Part shown: positions 48,839-62,000 of the stretch, in pieces
Position numbering within the stretch: position 1 is the first letter of the stretch
Layout: each line of letters starts with the position of its first letter
NCBI GenBank assembly: GCA_018857735.1
Contig: JABMCL010001555.1
Coordinates: 750,001-814,000, forward strand
DNA length: 64,000 bases
From: Alviniconcha marisindica
Lineage: Eukaryota > Mollusca > Gastropoda > Provannidae
Direction of reading: 5' to 3'
Program-made: the position numbers and the translations under genes
Notes under the pieces: generated by a model
What the model was told of the DNA's origin: nothing
The model's input: only the letters and a program-made list of their open reading frames with translations
The model's database searches: none

Positions 48839-50166
48839 AAAGCATTTTTTACAATTTAAACATCATTTTATCCTGTAATCTGAAGACTGTTGCACTGTAA
48901 TGAAGGTATTGTTATTGGCTGGCTGTAAAGAAAACTGAAAATTAAACACTAAATTTGCACAGCTGACCACAGTTGGCATGACACAGCTAAGGAATTGAAA
49001 TGTGCTGTTCTCTGTCCAGAAAACTGAAAGTTTGCATGCTGACTGTGTGCAGGTGTGCGCCACACAAACATCATCTGTGATGCCTGTCAGAAACAAGGGG
49101 TTCAGGGTATGCGCTGGAAATGCACCCGTTGCCATGACTTTGACCTCTGCTCTCTCTGCTACATGGCCGACAAACATGACATCAATCATGCCTTCTACAG
49201 GTTCGATTCCCCGTCGTCAAAAGGGTAAGATGAAATTGATTTGTGTCTTCTTTGCGCAGCATTGTCAAACAAAATTGTCTCCCCATTTTTGACTTTGGCA
49301 ACAGACCCAGGCGAGCAACTTTCTAAAAACTTGGTATTCCAGCAGAAATCTACGCTTCCTTCCTCTGCCTCCATCCCCCCCCCCCCCCCTCCCCCCATGA
49401 CCCTTTCAACTAGAAACATTTTTGTCTGTAAATTATCAAAACTACAGATGAGTACTGTACTCTGCATTGCTTTAAAATAAAGAGAAAGGGACCTCCCCCT
49501 GCCTGGCAAAACTGTGGCATAACAAAACCAAAACTGGTGTGTGTTTAATATTGAGTGCCTGTTCAACCTGTAGTGATGTCGTTTTTTGAGGGGTAAATGT
49601 GTGTGTGTGATTTGGAGTGCATGTTCATCCTGCAGTGGTGGGTTTTTCTGTGTGTGTGTGTGTGTGTGTGTTTGAGGGGTGAGTGTGTTTTCAGTTTTGT
49701 TATGTGTTCACCTGAATGTGTCATCAACATAGCTTGCTTGTCTCTGTTTGCAGAGTGAAGTTACCCAAGAGGTCAACCAGTAGTAAAGTGCAGGCTTTTG
49801 GGATCTTTGGAGGTGCGCGAGTCATCAGAGGTCCAGACTGGGATTGGGCCAATCAGGATGGTCAGTGGTGACAGCTGTCTTCCTCCACATCCGCTCTCCC
49901 AGCTTGCATACACACGCACAAACATGCCTATACACATGCCAACACCCACACCCAAATAATTTCTGCCCCCCCCCCCCCCTGCCCCCCTCACGCATGCACA
50001 TCTGCCCAGACCCACACCCATATTCTCTCTCTCTCTCTCACACACACACAAACAATGCACACACACACACACTTTGTATTTTTATGTTGCATGTATTCTA
50101 GGATGGTCAGTGATCACAGCTTTCTTCCTCCACATCCCCACTCCCTGCACACAACACACACACACA

Positions 50167-50232
<66 letters not shown>

Positions 50233-53200
50233 CTCTCTCTCTCATTCATTGTGTTGTTAAGTTGCACATACTCTAATCCCATCTACATTATCATGGCAAA
50301 AGAAAGCCAAATGACTTACTTGAGGGTTGTTTGATTTAGTAAAAACTGTAGGCAATGCCAAACCAGTCTGTGTTTTAGAATAAGGAAAAGGAAAATGTAG
50401 TTATCAACATTCATGCGGTTTCTTTTAAACTATGTTCCCATCAAGGTTATTTTTCAAGACAGTTCACATTGGTTAAGCTTCCAAGGGGTACTTATAAGTT
50501 TAGGAATCCAGCAGGTTTGCCTTCAAGTTATAAAGATGCCATCGGTGCTGATAACTTCTCTGACCCAAGCTGTTGCTCCTCTGTGCAGGTGGAGAAGGAA
50601 AGATCGGCAAAGTGTCTGACATCAGGGGCTGGGACTCGGAGTCTGGTCGAAGTGTGGCCCACGTGACGTGGACATGCGGGTCCACCAACGTGTACCGCGT
50701 GGGGCACAAGGGCAAGGTGGACCTCAAGTACATCACTCCCAGCTCTGGTGGCTTCTACTACAAGGACCACCTACCTGTACTCGGTAATGCTCCATGCCTC
50801 TTGGTCTTACTGCCTTCTTTCTCTTTCTTTCACCTGTGAAGGCTTCTGCGACATGGTTTACCCTCCTACTCCGGGTAATTCTTATGCATCTTAGAATCTT
50901 TCTCTTCCTTCGCTGGCAAAGGCCTCTGGGACCACCTGCCTACCTGGATTGTGTTTAATACTGTCTTTGTTTTAGGCTGCAGGTGTGTGATGAACTGTCT
51001 CGTGTCCCAATGCTGCAGGTGTGTGATGAACAGGTGTGATGATGTGTCCCAATGGTGGAGGTGTGTGATGAACAGTATAGTATGCCCCAGTGCCTGTGAA
51101 CAGTGTGTCCCAAAGCTGCAGGTGTGTGATGAACAGTGTGTTCTGTCACATTGCTGCAGGTGTGTGATGAACAGGGTATCCCAATGCTGTTGGTGTATGA
51201 TGATGGTGTGTCCTAAAGCTGCAGGTGTGTGATGAACAGTGTGTTCTGTCACATTGCTGCCAGTGTGTGATGAACAGGGTATCCCAGGGCTGCAGGTGTG
51301 TGATGATGGTGTGTCCCAATGCTGCAGGTGTGTGATGAACAGGGTATCCCAAAGCTGCAGGTGTGTGATGATGGTGTGTCCCAGTGCTGCAGGTGTGTGA
51401 AGATATGTCCCAATGCTGCAGGTGTATGGTGATGGTGTGTCCCAATGCTGCAGGTGTATGATGATGGTGTGTCCCAGTGCAGCAGGTGTGATGATGGTGT
51501 GTCCCAGTGCTGCAGGTGTGTGATGATGGTGTGTCCCAATGCTGCAGGTGAGGCGGTAGAACCAGCCAACCCCATCATGCCCTGCCCCTTCAAAGTGGGG
51601 GACAAGGTACGCTGTGATCTGGAGACAGAGGTGCTGAAACAGATGCAGGAGGGCCATGGGGGGTGGAACCAGCGCATGTCAGAGGTCAGTAGATGGTGAC
51701 ACTTGACCTTTGAACCTTGGTAATGTCTGTGTGATAGGCTTCAGGGTGCAAATATGCCCAGTAAAGTAGTGGTCTCCTGTGCTGTGCCGTTTTGCTCATA
51801 CATGTCAGTCCTGGACCGCTTAAATGTGCACCTCATCAGTACTAAATCAAGATGTATGAGATCAGAAGAAATCACATTTGAGGACATTTTTTGTCCGTGT
51901 TTCCTTTTTTAGTGCCAGTGTGATCTTTTAATGCGAGATGGCGGCAAGTGATTCTGACGGTAATGATGTGTTTGGTAATATAATCAGCTGTTATGTAAAA
52001 GAGGATTGGGGACTGGGAATGAGTGCAGTGTGACAGTTTTACTGGTGAATACTGGTGATCTCTCTGGGGACTGAGAATGAGTGCAGTGTGACAGTTTTAC
52101 TGGTGAATACTGGTGATCTCTCTGACTGGGGACTGGGAATGAGTGCAGTGTGACAGTTTTACTGGTGAATAGGAGTGATCTCTCTGACTGGGGACTGAGA
52201 ATGAGTGTAATGTGACAGTTTTACTAGTGAATAGGAGTGATCTCTCTGACTGGGGACTGAGAATGAGTGTAATGTGACAGTTTTGCTAGTGAATAGGAGT
52301 GATCTCTATGATAGTTTTACTAGTGAATAGGAGTGATCTCTCTGACAGGGGACTGAGAATGAGTGTAATGTGACATTTTTACTAGTGAATAGGAGTGATC
52401 TCTCTGATAGTTTTACTAGTGAATAGGAGTGATCCCTCCGATAGCTTTACTAGTGAATAGGAGTGATCTCTATGATAGTTTTACTAGTGAATAGGAGTGA
52501 TCTCTCTGATATTTTTACTAGTGAATAGGAGTGATCTCTCTGATAGTTTTACTAGTGAATAGGAGTGATCTCTCTGATAGTTCCACTAGTGCATAGGAGT
52601 GATCTCTGATATTTTTACTAGTGAATAGGAATGATCTCTCTGATTTGTTTGACCCTTGCACCATTGGTATCTGTTTGGCAGAGGATGACACTGTTCTGTC
52701 CAATGAAGAATAGTTGGCTTGTGTGCTTCAGTATGTGGGCAAAGTGGGGTCTGTGCACCGCATCACCTACAGTACAGAGTGGTGCACTGTGTATCTGATG
52801 TGTGTTTCCGTATGTGGGCAAAGTGGGGTCTGTGCACCGCATCACCTACAGTACAGACTGGTGCACTGTGTATCTGATGTGTGCTTCAGTATGTGGGCAA
52901 AGTGGGGTCTGTGCACCGCATCACCTACAGTACAGAGTGGTGCACTGTGTATCTGATGTGTGTTTCCGTATGTGGGCAAAATGCGGTCTGTGCACCGCAT
53001 CACCTACAGTACAGAGTGGTGCACTGTGTATCTGGTGTGTGTTTCAGTATGTGGGCAAAGTGGGGTCTGTGCACCGCATCACCTACAGTACAGAGTGGTG
53101 CACTGTGTATCTGATGTGTGTTTCAGTATGTGGGCAAAATGCGGTCTGTGCACCGCATCACCTACAGTACAGACCGGTGCACTGTGTATCTGGTGTGTGT

Positions 53201-56008
53201 TTCAGTATGTGGGCAAAGTGGGGTCTGTGCACCGCATCACAAACAGATCAGAGTGGTGCACTGTGTATCTGATGTGTGTTTCAGTATGTGGGCAAAGTGG
53301 GGTCTGTGCACCGCATCACAAACAGTACAGAGTGGTGCACTGTGTATCTGATGTGTGTTTCAGTATGTGGGCAAAGTGGGGTCTGTGCACCGCATCACGG
53401 ACAGGGGCGACGTCAGGGTGCAGTATGAGGGCTGTGCTAACCGCTGGACCTTTCACGCCGATGCCTTGAGGAAGGTGGGTACTGTCAGACTGGTTTTCAG
53501 AGGTCTTTCTGTTTTTTGAGTGTACTTTTTGTTTTTGTTTTGCAATATATCCCAGTTTGTGAAACCATGGGGTATGTTCCACAATGTAGTGGGTGAATAC
53601 CTGTGTGTTTTAAAGCAGAAAATTGGCTTTGTTTGAAATCTGCCCAATTTTTGCATTATATCTCATGATTTATTGATGGGTTTGTGATGAAGTATAGATA
53701 TATATATAAAAAATTAAAGAAAAAGACAAATCTATTGTTTTGGTATGGTGTTGCTATTATTTTTTATTTTGGGGGGGTTTGGTGATGAGGTAGGATTTGA
53801 CTAAGTTGTACTGTTTAGTTGCTGGTGTAAGATAAAGTGTGCGTGTGTGTGTGTGCACATGCATGTGTGTGTGTGTGTGTGTGCGTGCATACATATGTGT
53901 GGGTGTGTGTGCATGCATACATTCATGCGTGTGTGTGTGTGTGATGTTTTCAGTTTGCTGCATACATGCTGAAGCACTGACTGAAAGCATGGCAGTGTTG
54001 TTCACTTACACGGAGACGTCCCTGACTTTGTGTCTGTGGTCGCTGCAGGTGCAGATGTTTGTGGAGGGAGAGACGGTGAAGATTCTGGAGGACGAGCACC
54101 AAGTCCGAGAGCTGCAGAAGAACCATGGGGAGTGGACGGACGTCATGAGACAGGTCAGTAGTATAGTCACGCCGATTCAGTTCACATTAACATTTTCGTC
54201 ACTTCAGTGGCCTTGCAGCGATGGCTAGTCGCACCACAGCAGTCACCTCATGGCATCTGTGTAGCAGACAGCTTCAGTGAGCAGGCAGCAACCTAGCTTT
54301 GGTGAGAGTAACACAGCTTGCAAAATCTTCACTGATAGAGGGCACAAACTGTCGTATTTTTGTCAGGTCAATTACCACATCAGTCTACATTCTAGCACCA
54401 ACTTTTCAGGCAGATTTTCAGATTTCTTCAAATTTTAGCAAAAGTTTGTGGCCATTGTGATAGCATGAATGGTGAATCAGCCAGGTACATCTTGTGCTCA
54501 AAATTGCCTGCCATTTGTCAGTGGCTTGTGACAAATTCTGGACAATAGTAGTTGAGATTATGCAGATGACTATGATTCAGGGAAGGAATTTTGACAAGAC
54601 GTATTCCCTTTTTTCAATTACATGCAGTTACCACAAAGCAACGTTTTGTGTCCAGGATACTGCACCTTCAGGCAGAACAATTTGCCTCGGCTTGTTTTGG
54701 TTCACTGCAGTTTATGTTGGAGGATAGAAGGTACATTTGAAGGGGCGTGATGTCTCAGTTTTCGAAGAGCATGGGACCGAAAAGCCAGGCGTAGTAGTGA
54801 CGTGAGTCCAATTCCCAGGTGCAGCAAGGATGCAAACTTGCAGTGTTTTTACAGCTGCAGTGTGCGCTTGCATGCATCAACAGCTGTGCACCTGTTAAAT
54901 ATCCCAAACACTGTCACACAAAAATGTTGCACACTCTGATGGGTAGCACTGCTTTTGTAGCTGCTGGAGCCTTACCCAGGTAAGGTGACCTGAATTTCTT
55001 ACAAGGGATTAATGATGCAGAGTATTTTTAAATACTCAGAAGGCCGATGTTTTGTGTTTGTGACACCAGACGCTGGGCAAGTCAGGGCAGGTGCTGAAGG
55101 TGTACAGCGATGGAGACCTGAGGGTGCAGGTGGAGGGCCAGGTGTGGACCTTCAACCCTGCCTGCTGTCAGCCCGTCTCTCAGAGTGGCAGCCACAACCC
55201 CGACAACACACTCAGCGGGCACCATCCCCGTGACAGATTGCGTGAGTGTGGGTAGCTCTTTTTCTTCTTCTTGCGCTCCTCCCTGCCACTCACCCCTTTT
55301 GTGTCTCTCCTTTGCTTTCTCCCCCTCCCTCTCTTCATCACTACATGTCTCTCAGTCGCTGTCCCTCCTTTTCTCACACCACACCGGGGACTCCCAGTCT
55401 CCATCATTTGCTCTCCCCTTCATCTCTCCCTCACTATCTCTCTCTTGGTGTCTGTCACTCCGTTTCTCTCCCCACCACACCACTGACTCCCAGTCTCCAT
55501 CATTTGCTCCCCCCTTCATCTCTCTCCCTATCTGTCTTTTGGTGTCTGTCACTCCGTTTCTCTTTCCCACCACACCACTGCTCCCTCTCTCCATTGTTTG
55601 CTCTACCCATCATCTCTCTCCCTCTCTTTATCTCTATCTCTCTCTCGGTCGCTGCCGCTCCGTTTCTCTTTCACACCACTACTCCCTCTCTCCATCATTT
55701 GCTCTACCCTTCATCTCTCTCTCCCTCTCTTCATCACTATCTCACTCTTGGTGTCTGTTGCTCCGTTTCTATTTCCCACCACACCACTACTCCCTCTCTC
55801 CATTGTTTGCTCTCCCCTTCATCTCTCTTCATCACTATATCTCTCTTGGTGTATGTCACTCCGTTTCTCTTTCCCACCACACCACTACTCCCTCTCTCCA
55901 TTGTTTGCTCTCCCCTTCATCTCTCTCTCTCCCTGTCTTCATCACTGTCTCACTCTTGGTGTCTGTTTCTCTCTAACACCACCCCACCACATCTCCATCA
56001 TTTGCTTA

Positions 56009-56066
<58 letters not shown>

Positions 56067-59000
56067 ACCCAATATTGCGCACCCCCCCCCCCCCCCCCCA
56101 CACCCCCCAAACAGCTTGGTTTGTGTTGTGTTTTCATTGTCTGCATGTCAACCCCAAAGGCTTTGACTGGGCAGCAGACCACCACTGGGAAATTTACCTG
56201 CAACCACTAACAGGGGTGGTTTGTTTCTGCAGAGGGTGGTCTGCTGTTAGGAGGTGCGTTGTGTGAAGACTTGATGGTTATGAGCCTTTTGCTTTGTTTA
56301 CAACGTGTCAGTTTAAAGAGCGGTCTGCCGTCAGGGGATCCGTCACATCAAGACTGGGTGATTGCGCGCGATGCACCGTGTGCTTCATGACATCATGTGT
56401 GGAGAGTGGTCGGTCTTTGCTTCATGGGAGCCACTGTACCCAGGCTTGAGGGTTGTGAGTGGTGTGCATTATACCTTGTGGTGTCTGCAGCTGACTTTAC
56501 TTAGGGGAACCACTGTATTGAGACTGGAGGGTTGTGAGTGATGTGCCTTATACCTTGTGGTGTCTACAGCTGAACTGGGGAACCCTGATTGGCTGGAGGG
56601 GTTTTGGGGTGAGCGCCCGACGACCTTGGGAGTTGAGGAAAGGGGAACCCTGATTTAGACTGGAGGGTTCTGAGTGATGGCCAAACCTTTTGGGTGTCCG
56701 CGAACCCCTCAAGGGAACCACTGAAACTGGACGGGGGACTGAAACATTCCCTCTTCCTTGTCTTCTCCTCAGCTTCTTTTAGGGCACTGTTTGACACTTT
56801 TTGATGTCTTAACATTGACCAGTTTACAGGTTATAGCCCCGATTTGGGCTGAGGGGTCTGTTTGATTTTGTTTCCTTATACTCTTGTGGTTTTCTCAGTG
56901 ATTTTCAAATTAGGGGAACCATGTTTGGTGGGGGGTCTGTGATGTGACTCTTATACCTTGGGGTTACAGTGACTTTTTTGGGGGAAACTTATTGAGCTGG
57001 GGTTTGGGGTTTAACCTTGTTTTTAAACTCTTTGGGGGAAACTTATTTAGCTCTGGGGGTTTTGGGGTTTTAAACCTGTGACCTTGTCTACAGCTGACTT
57101 TACATAGGGGAACCACTGTATTGAGACTGGAGGGTTGTGAGTGATGTGCTTTAACCTTGACCTTGTCTACAGCTGACTTTACATAGGGGAACCACTGTAT
57201 TGAGACTGGAGGGTTGTGAGTGATGTGCCTTATACCTTGTGGTGTCTACAGCTGACTTTACATAGGGGAACCACTGTATTGAGACTGGAGGGTTGTGAGT
57301 GATGTACCTTATACCTTGTGGTGTCTACAGCTGACTTTACTTAGGGGAACCACTGTACTGACACTGGAGGGTTGTGAGTGATGTGCCTTATACCTTGACC
57401 TTGTGGTGTCTACAGCTGACTTTACTTAGGGGAGCCACTGTACCCAGACTTAACAGCTGTGAGTGATGTGCCTTATACCTTGTGGTGTCAACAGCTGAAC
57501 TTTACTTAGGGGAGCCACTGTACCCAGACTTGAAGGTTGTGAGCGATGTGCTGTATACATTGTGGTGTCTACAGCTGAACTTTACTTAGGGAAGCCACTG
57601 TACCCAGACTTGAGGGTTGTGAATGATGTGCCGTATACCTTGTGGTGTCTACAGCTGAACTGACGTCCCTGCTGGCTCAGTTGGATGAGCTGCGGACGAC
57701 ACAGGGAGTTGAGACGGGACCTGATCGTCTGGTCAGAGAGGCTGCTCAAGGCCACCTGGAAGCTGTCCGCGAAATCCTCTCAAAGTACCCCGAAAAGGTA
57801 CGCTACTGCCAGACATTCCAGCTCTTCTCTGTGTCTTCTCCGTCAGCTTCTTGTTTGGTCTGTTTTCACTTTTTTCTTTTAACATTGCCACCAGCTTTAC
57901 AGTTATAGCTGATTTGGTGCTGAGGCTCTGTTTTATTTTTTGCCTTTCTTTTGTTGTCTTTGTGGTTTTAATTTGTGAACTCTTGGGGTAATGCTTGTGA
58001 GCTCTTGAGGTAACTCTTGTGACCTCCTGGGGTTACATGTGAGCTCTTGGGATAACTTGTGAGCTCTTGGGGTAACTTGTGAGCTCTTTGGGTAACTTAT
58101 GAGCTCTTGGGGTCTGGGGTAACCTGTGAGCTCTTTGGGGTAACTCTTGTGAGCTCCTGGGGTAACTTGTGAGGTCTTGGGGTAACTTGTGAGCTCTCGG
58201 GGTAACTCATGTGAGCTCTTGGGGGTAACTTGGCACTTTAGGGGGCCTGTCACATCCACAGCATGCTGCAGGTGGTCACAGCGCATGATGAGTGGCTTGG
58301 TTTCCATCTTCAGTCTCTGCCCTGTGTTCTGCACTTCTGTGATCTGTCCAAACCCTCGCCCTGATATAACCATACCAGTTGACTGGGCATAAAACACCAA
58401 CTTACTTACTGTCCAAACCCCACTCTCCTTGACAGGTTAAACCAGGGACTGGGAGTTTGGCAGACAATATTTGAAATGCGTTCTGGTCCAACCCTTGACC
58501 ACTTTCCCTCCCTGTCGTTGGCTGCGTCTCTTTTTCTGTTTGTTAATGTCATTCCCGTTTCTCATGTTGCTAGGTGGACAAAAAGAGTTCGGGTAAAACA
58601 GCGCTGCAGGTAGCATGTCATCAAGGTCATCGTGACATTGTCAGCTTGCTGCTGAGTGCTGATGCCAGCCTGGAAACGCAGGATGAAGGATGGGGACACA
58701 GCCTTGCATTACTCCGCATTCGGGTCAGTCACAGGGCATCAGTTTTTAGCAAGCTGGATGAGAGACTGGGCAGAAAAAAAAGTGTCCATTTTTTTTCCCA
58801 TTCCATTATCATCACCACGGCCTGTGAAGCTGCTTCGATACTGCTCCCCTTCATAAAGTTTCTCCAATCAGACCTGTTTACATTTGGATACAGATAAGAG
58901 TAGACTAAAGAAAATTGTCATATATTTAGAAAAGTTCAGAGGATTTTCAGTTTTTAGCCATAGACCATGGGCAGTGCTTTTTATCGATGTCATTTTTGCC

Positions 59001-62000
59001 GCCATGGGCTACCTAAAAGTCCAAGCAGCACTGCTGGCAGGATGCAGAAGATCTGGAAACAGAAAACTCCACTATGCCAGGCTCTGCTTTGGCACTTTCT
59101 CCATCAGTTCTTTCTGTTTCATTTTGTTCTCAGTGGAAATAATCGGGAAATAATTTAAACACGGCTTCCACAAAGAAAAGAACAGCTCATACTTTGCAGC
59201 AGAAATACAAGCCTTGCTTTGAGATTGCCTGAGAATTCAGTGCCAAGACTACATGAAGTGCAATACAGAAACCAGCACTACAGCAGTTAGAGGTTGCGAG
59301 GCTTCCATATGTGCCACTGAAAACCCAAAATGGGATAGATTCTGCACTGGAAAACAAACACAAAACATGTCTAGAAATGTTTATGATTGTTTTTGTTTTT
59401 TTCATGTGCTGAAAATTTAGGTCTACAAATTACGCCCAAATCATACAAGTAAACGGGTGTGTCCAGCTGTTGAGGCTGTTGGTGCTGTGTGTGCAGAAAC
59501 CAGCCAGAGGTGCTGCAGCTACTGCTGTCCAAAGGGGCAAAGATCAACGCACTGAACAACGGGGGCTGCAGCACACTGCACGTGGCCGTCAACAAGCAGC
59601 ATGTCGCCTGCGTGCGGGCCCTGCTCAACCATGGCTGTGATGTCAACATACAGGTCAGTTAGGGCTCAGCTGTTCCAGTCTCATCTGTGTGGAGAGTGCA
59701 AAAAATTAAAAAAAAGGAGCAGGTGTTTCAGTCTTGACACTATGGAGAGAGCAGTTAGTTAGTTGGTGCTTTGAGCCCAGTCAACCACAAAGGGTTATAA
59801 CTTATATCAGGGATGGAGAGAGCACACACACATACAAGTCAAGAAATTCTTTATTCCTTCGAAGGAAAATGTGGGTGCCACACATAAAGAACAAAGACAG
59901 TGGACATATGTAAAAGATTAATACTTAAAAAATACACAACACGTAGTATCAGACACATCACAATATACAATAAACACAAGCATAACCATCGCTATTCTCA
60001 TCCCATCCACACACACACACAAAAGCAGGTGTTTCAATCTTGTCTCTGTGGAGACACGCAGAGAAAAGAGCAGGTGATTCAATCTTGTCCTTGTGGAGAG
60101 CACACACACAAAAAGCAGGTGTTTCAATTTTGTCTGTGTGGAGAGTAAAAAGACCAAAAAAACAAAAGGACTTGATGGCAGGTGTTTCGGTCTTTTCTCA
60201 GGAATATCCAGAGTTTTCACATGCTGGGAAATTGTTTGCAGGATGCCTACGGTGACACAGCTCTGCATGATGCCATTGGCAAAGAGAGCCGTGAGATTAT
60301 CGACAAACTAGTCAGCTACCCAGACATCGACTTCACCATCCGCAACAAGCGAGGCTTTAATGTTCTACACCATGCTGCACTGAAGGGCAACGTCTTGTGA
60401 GTGGTGCTTTTTCTTCTTTCCAAGATGGGTAACACTTGCATATGGTGGGAGGGATGGGGGGGGGGGGGGGGACGGGGATCCAAAAATACTCTTTTGAGAT
60501 TGGTGAATGAAGAAATTTTGGTGTTTGGCTGATGGCAGTGTTGTGTGTGATGCCTTTTGTGTTGAGCATTTTCAGTGTTTGGCTGATGACAACGTTGTGT
60601 GTGACGGTTTTTGTGTTGAACAATCAGCGTGTATCCTGTGAGATAATTTTCTAACATACCCTGTATGTCATTACGTTCTCTTCTCATTTGTTATTGGAAA
60701 AAATGACAGGAAATTATCGGAAGTATCCTGTGAATTTTCCGGCTCCCTGCCTTGCTGGACCCACTCTAGCGTGGTGTCCTTTGTCTGCCCCTGAAGGTCC
60801 CAGCTTAGATTTTCATAGCAAACAGTATCATCTGGCACATGTGCAAGTATTCCCATGTTGGTGAGCTAAGAATTTTATCTTCCTTTGGGGAACGGAAAAC
60901 GTTCAGGACATGGAGTTGATGTGTACCTGTTGACTGTGTGCAGACATTTTGATTCCATAAATGGCGGAGCATGTTCAGGTTTAAGATATAGGTGTGATTG
61001 ATGCCATTTGACTGCTGTCAGACTTCTCTAGGTTGCCTGATCACCTTCAGAATCTGAACTCTTTTTTTTCTTCTTCTTCTTCTTCTTTTTTTCTGTGGAC
61101 AAAATCCCAACTTTGGTAGGATGACAGAATATGCTGTAAAAAAGAAAACATATTTGATTTCTTGCACCATTATACCATGTGTGCAGTGCGGTGCATGTTC
61201 TCACTTTCAAACCAGCCTTGAACATATGCCACTGGCTCTCTGTGTGAATAGTGCATTGATGTTGGTGTGATGACGATGGTGTTTCAGTGCATCGGAACGC
61301 ATCCTGCACAAGTGTCGGCAGATCGTAGACCTGAAGAAAGACGATGGGTTCTCCGCCCTCCATCTGGCTGCTCTCAATGGACACAAGGATGTTGCAGCCA
61401 CGTTGTTACGGGTACGGGTAGTTGATCTGGAACAGTCTCCTTTACAAAGTTAGGTCACCCAACACACTCACATCTTTCAAATCATCTTTCAAATCTCACC
61501 TCTTCAAGCTGTCCTATTGACTATATGTGTGTGTTGTTTGTACGTATGTGCACAAGTTTTAACTGTGTTTTGTTCTTTGCTTTGTAATGGGTTATGTGCT
61601 CCAGTTTGGAGAAATAGCACATACAAAAATATATTATTATGTGCTAACAAGTGCACACCTACTTGCTTTGACAGTTTTTGGTCAGGGCATGTGTCCTGGT
61701 TACCTGTCAGATTTCCATTTCTGTACATGTCCACCGTGAAAACAGGTGAGAAATGTGTTTCTGGGATGCAGTTTCTTACCTTCATTTTACTTCTGCACAT
61801 GATTTGTCAGTAGGGCACAGACCTGAGCAAAGTGTGAAGACCAGTGGGTTGAATTTTTGTTTTTTTGAACAGAATCGAGCCGAGGTGGACATCCGCAACA
61901 ACCGACAACAAACCCCTCTGCTGCTGGCGGTATCTCAAGGTCACTCAGCGCTGATTGAGCTCCTGGTGCGTTCCAAGGCCAACATCAATGTTCACGATGA

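Noticed and set aside
50866..51699. 263-codon minus-strand open frame rich in His and Thr
   Set aside because: Antisense reading of the 33-36 bp acceptor array; low-complexity product with no family.
52714..53469. Long plus-strand open frames (about 75-170 codons) in several frames
   Set aside because: They arise from the 79-bp array shifting through all frames; only the final exon 6 segment matches Mind bomb.
54745..54990. Possible second SINE family (tRNA-like start GATGTCTCAGTTTTCGAAGA)
   Set aside because: Only a loose A-box/B-box resemblance and a single copy in the window; could not be separated from chance.
55185..56266. Plus-strand frames of 222-306 codons rich in Ser, Leu and Pro
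   Set aside because: Translation of the CT-rich minisatellite downstream of mib2 exon 8; several overlapping frames look alike.
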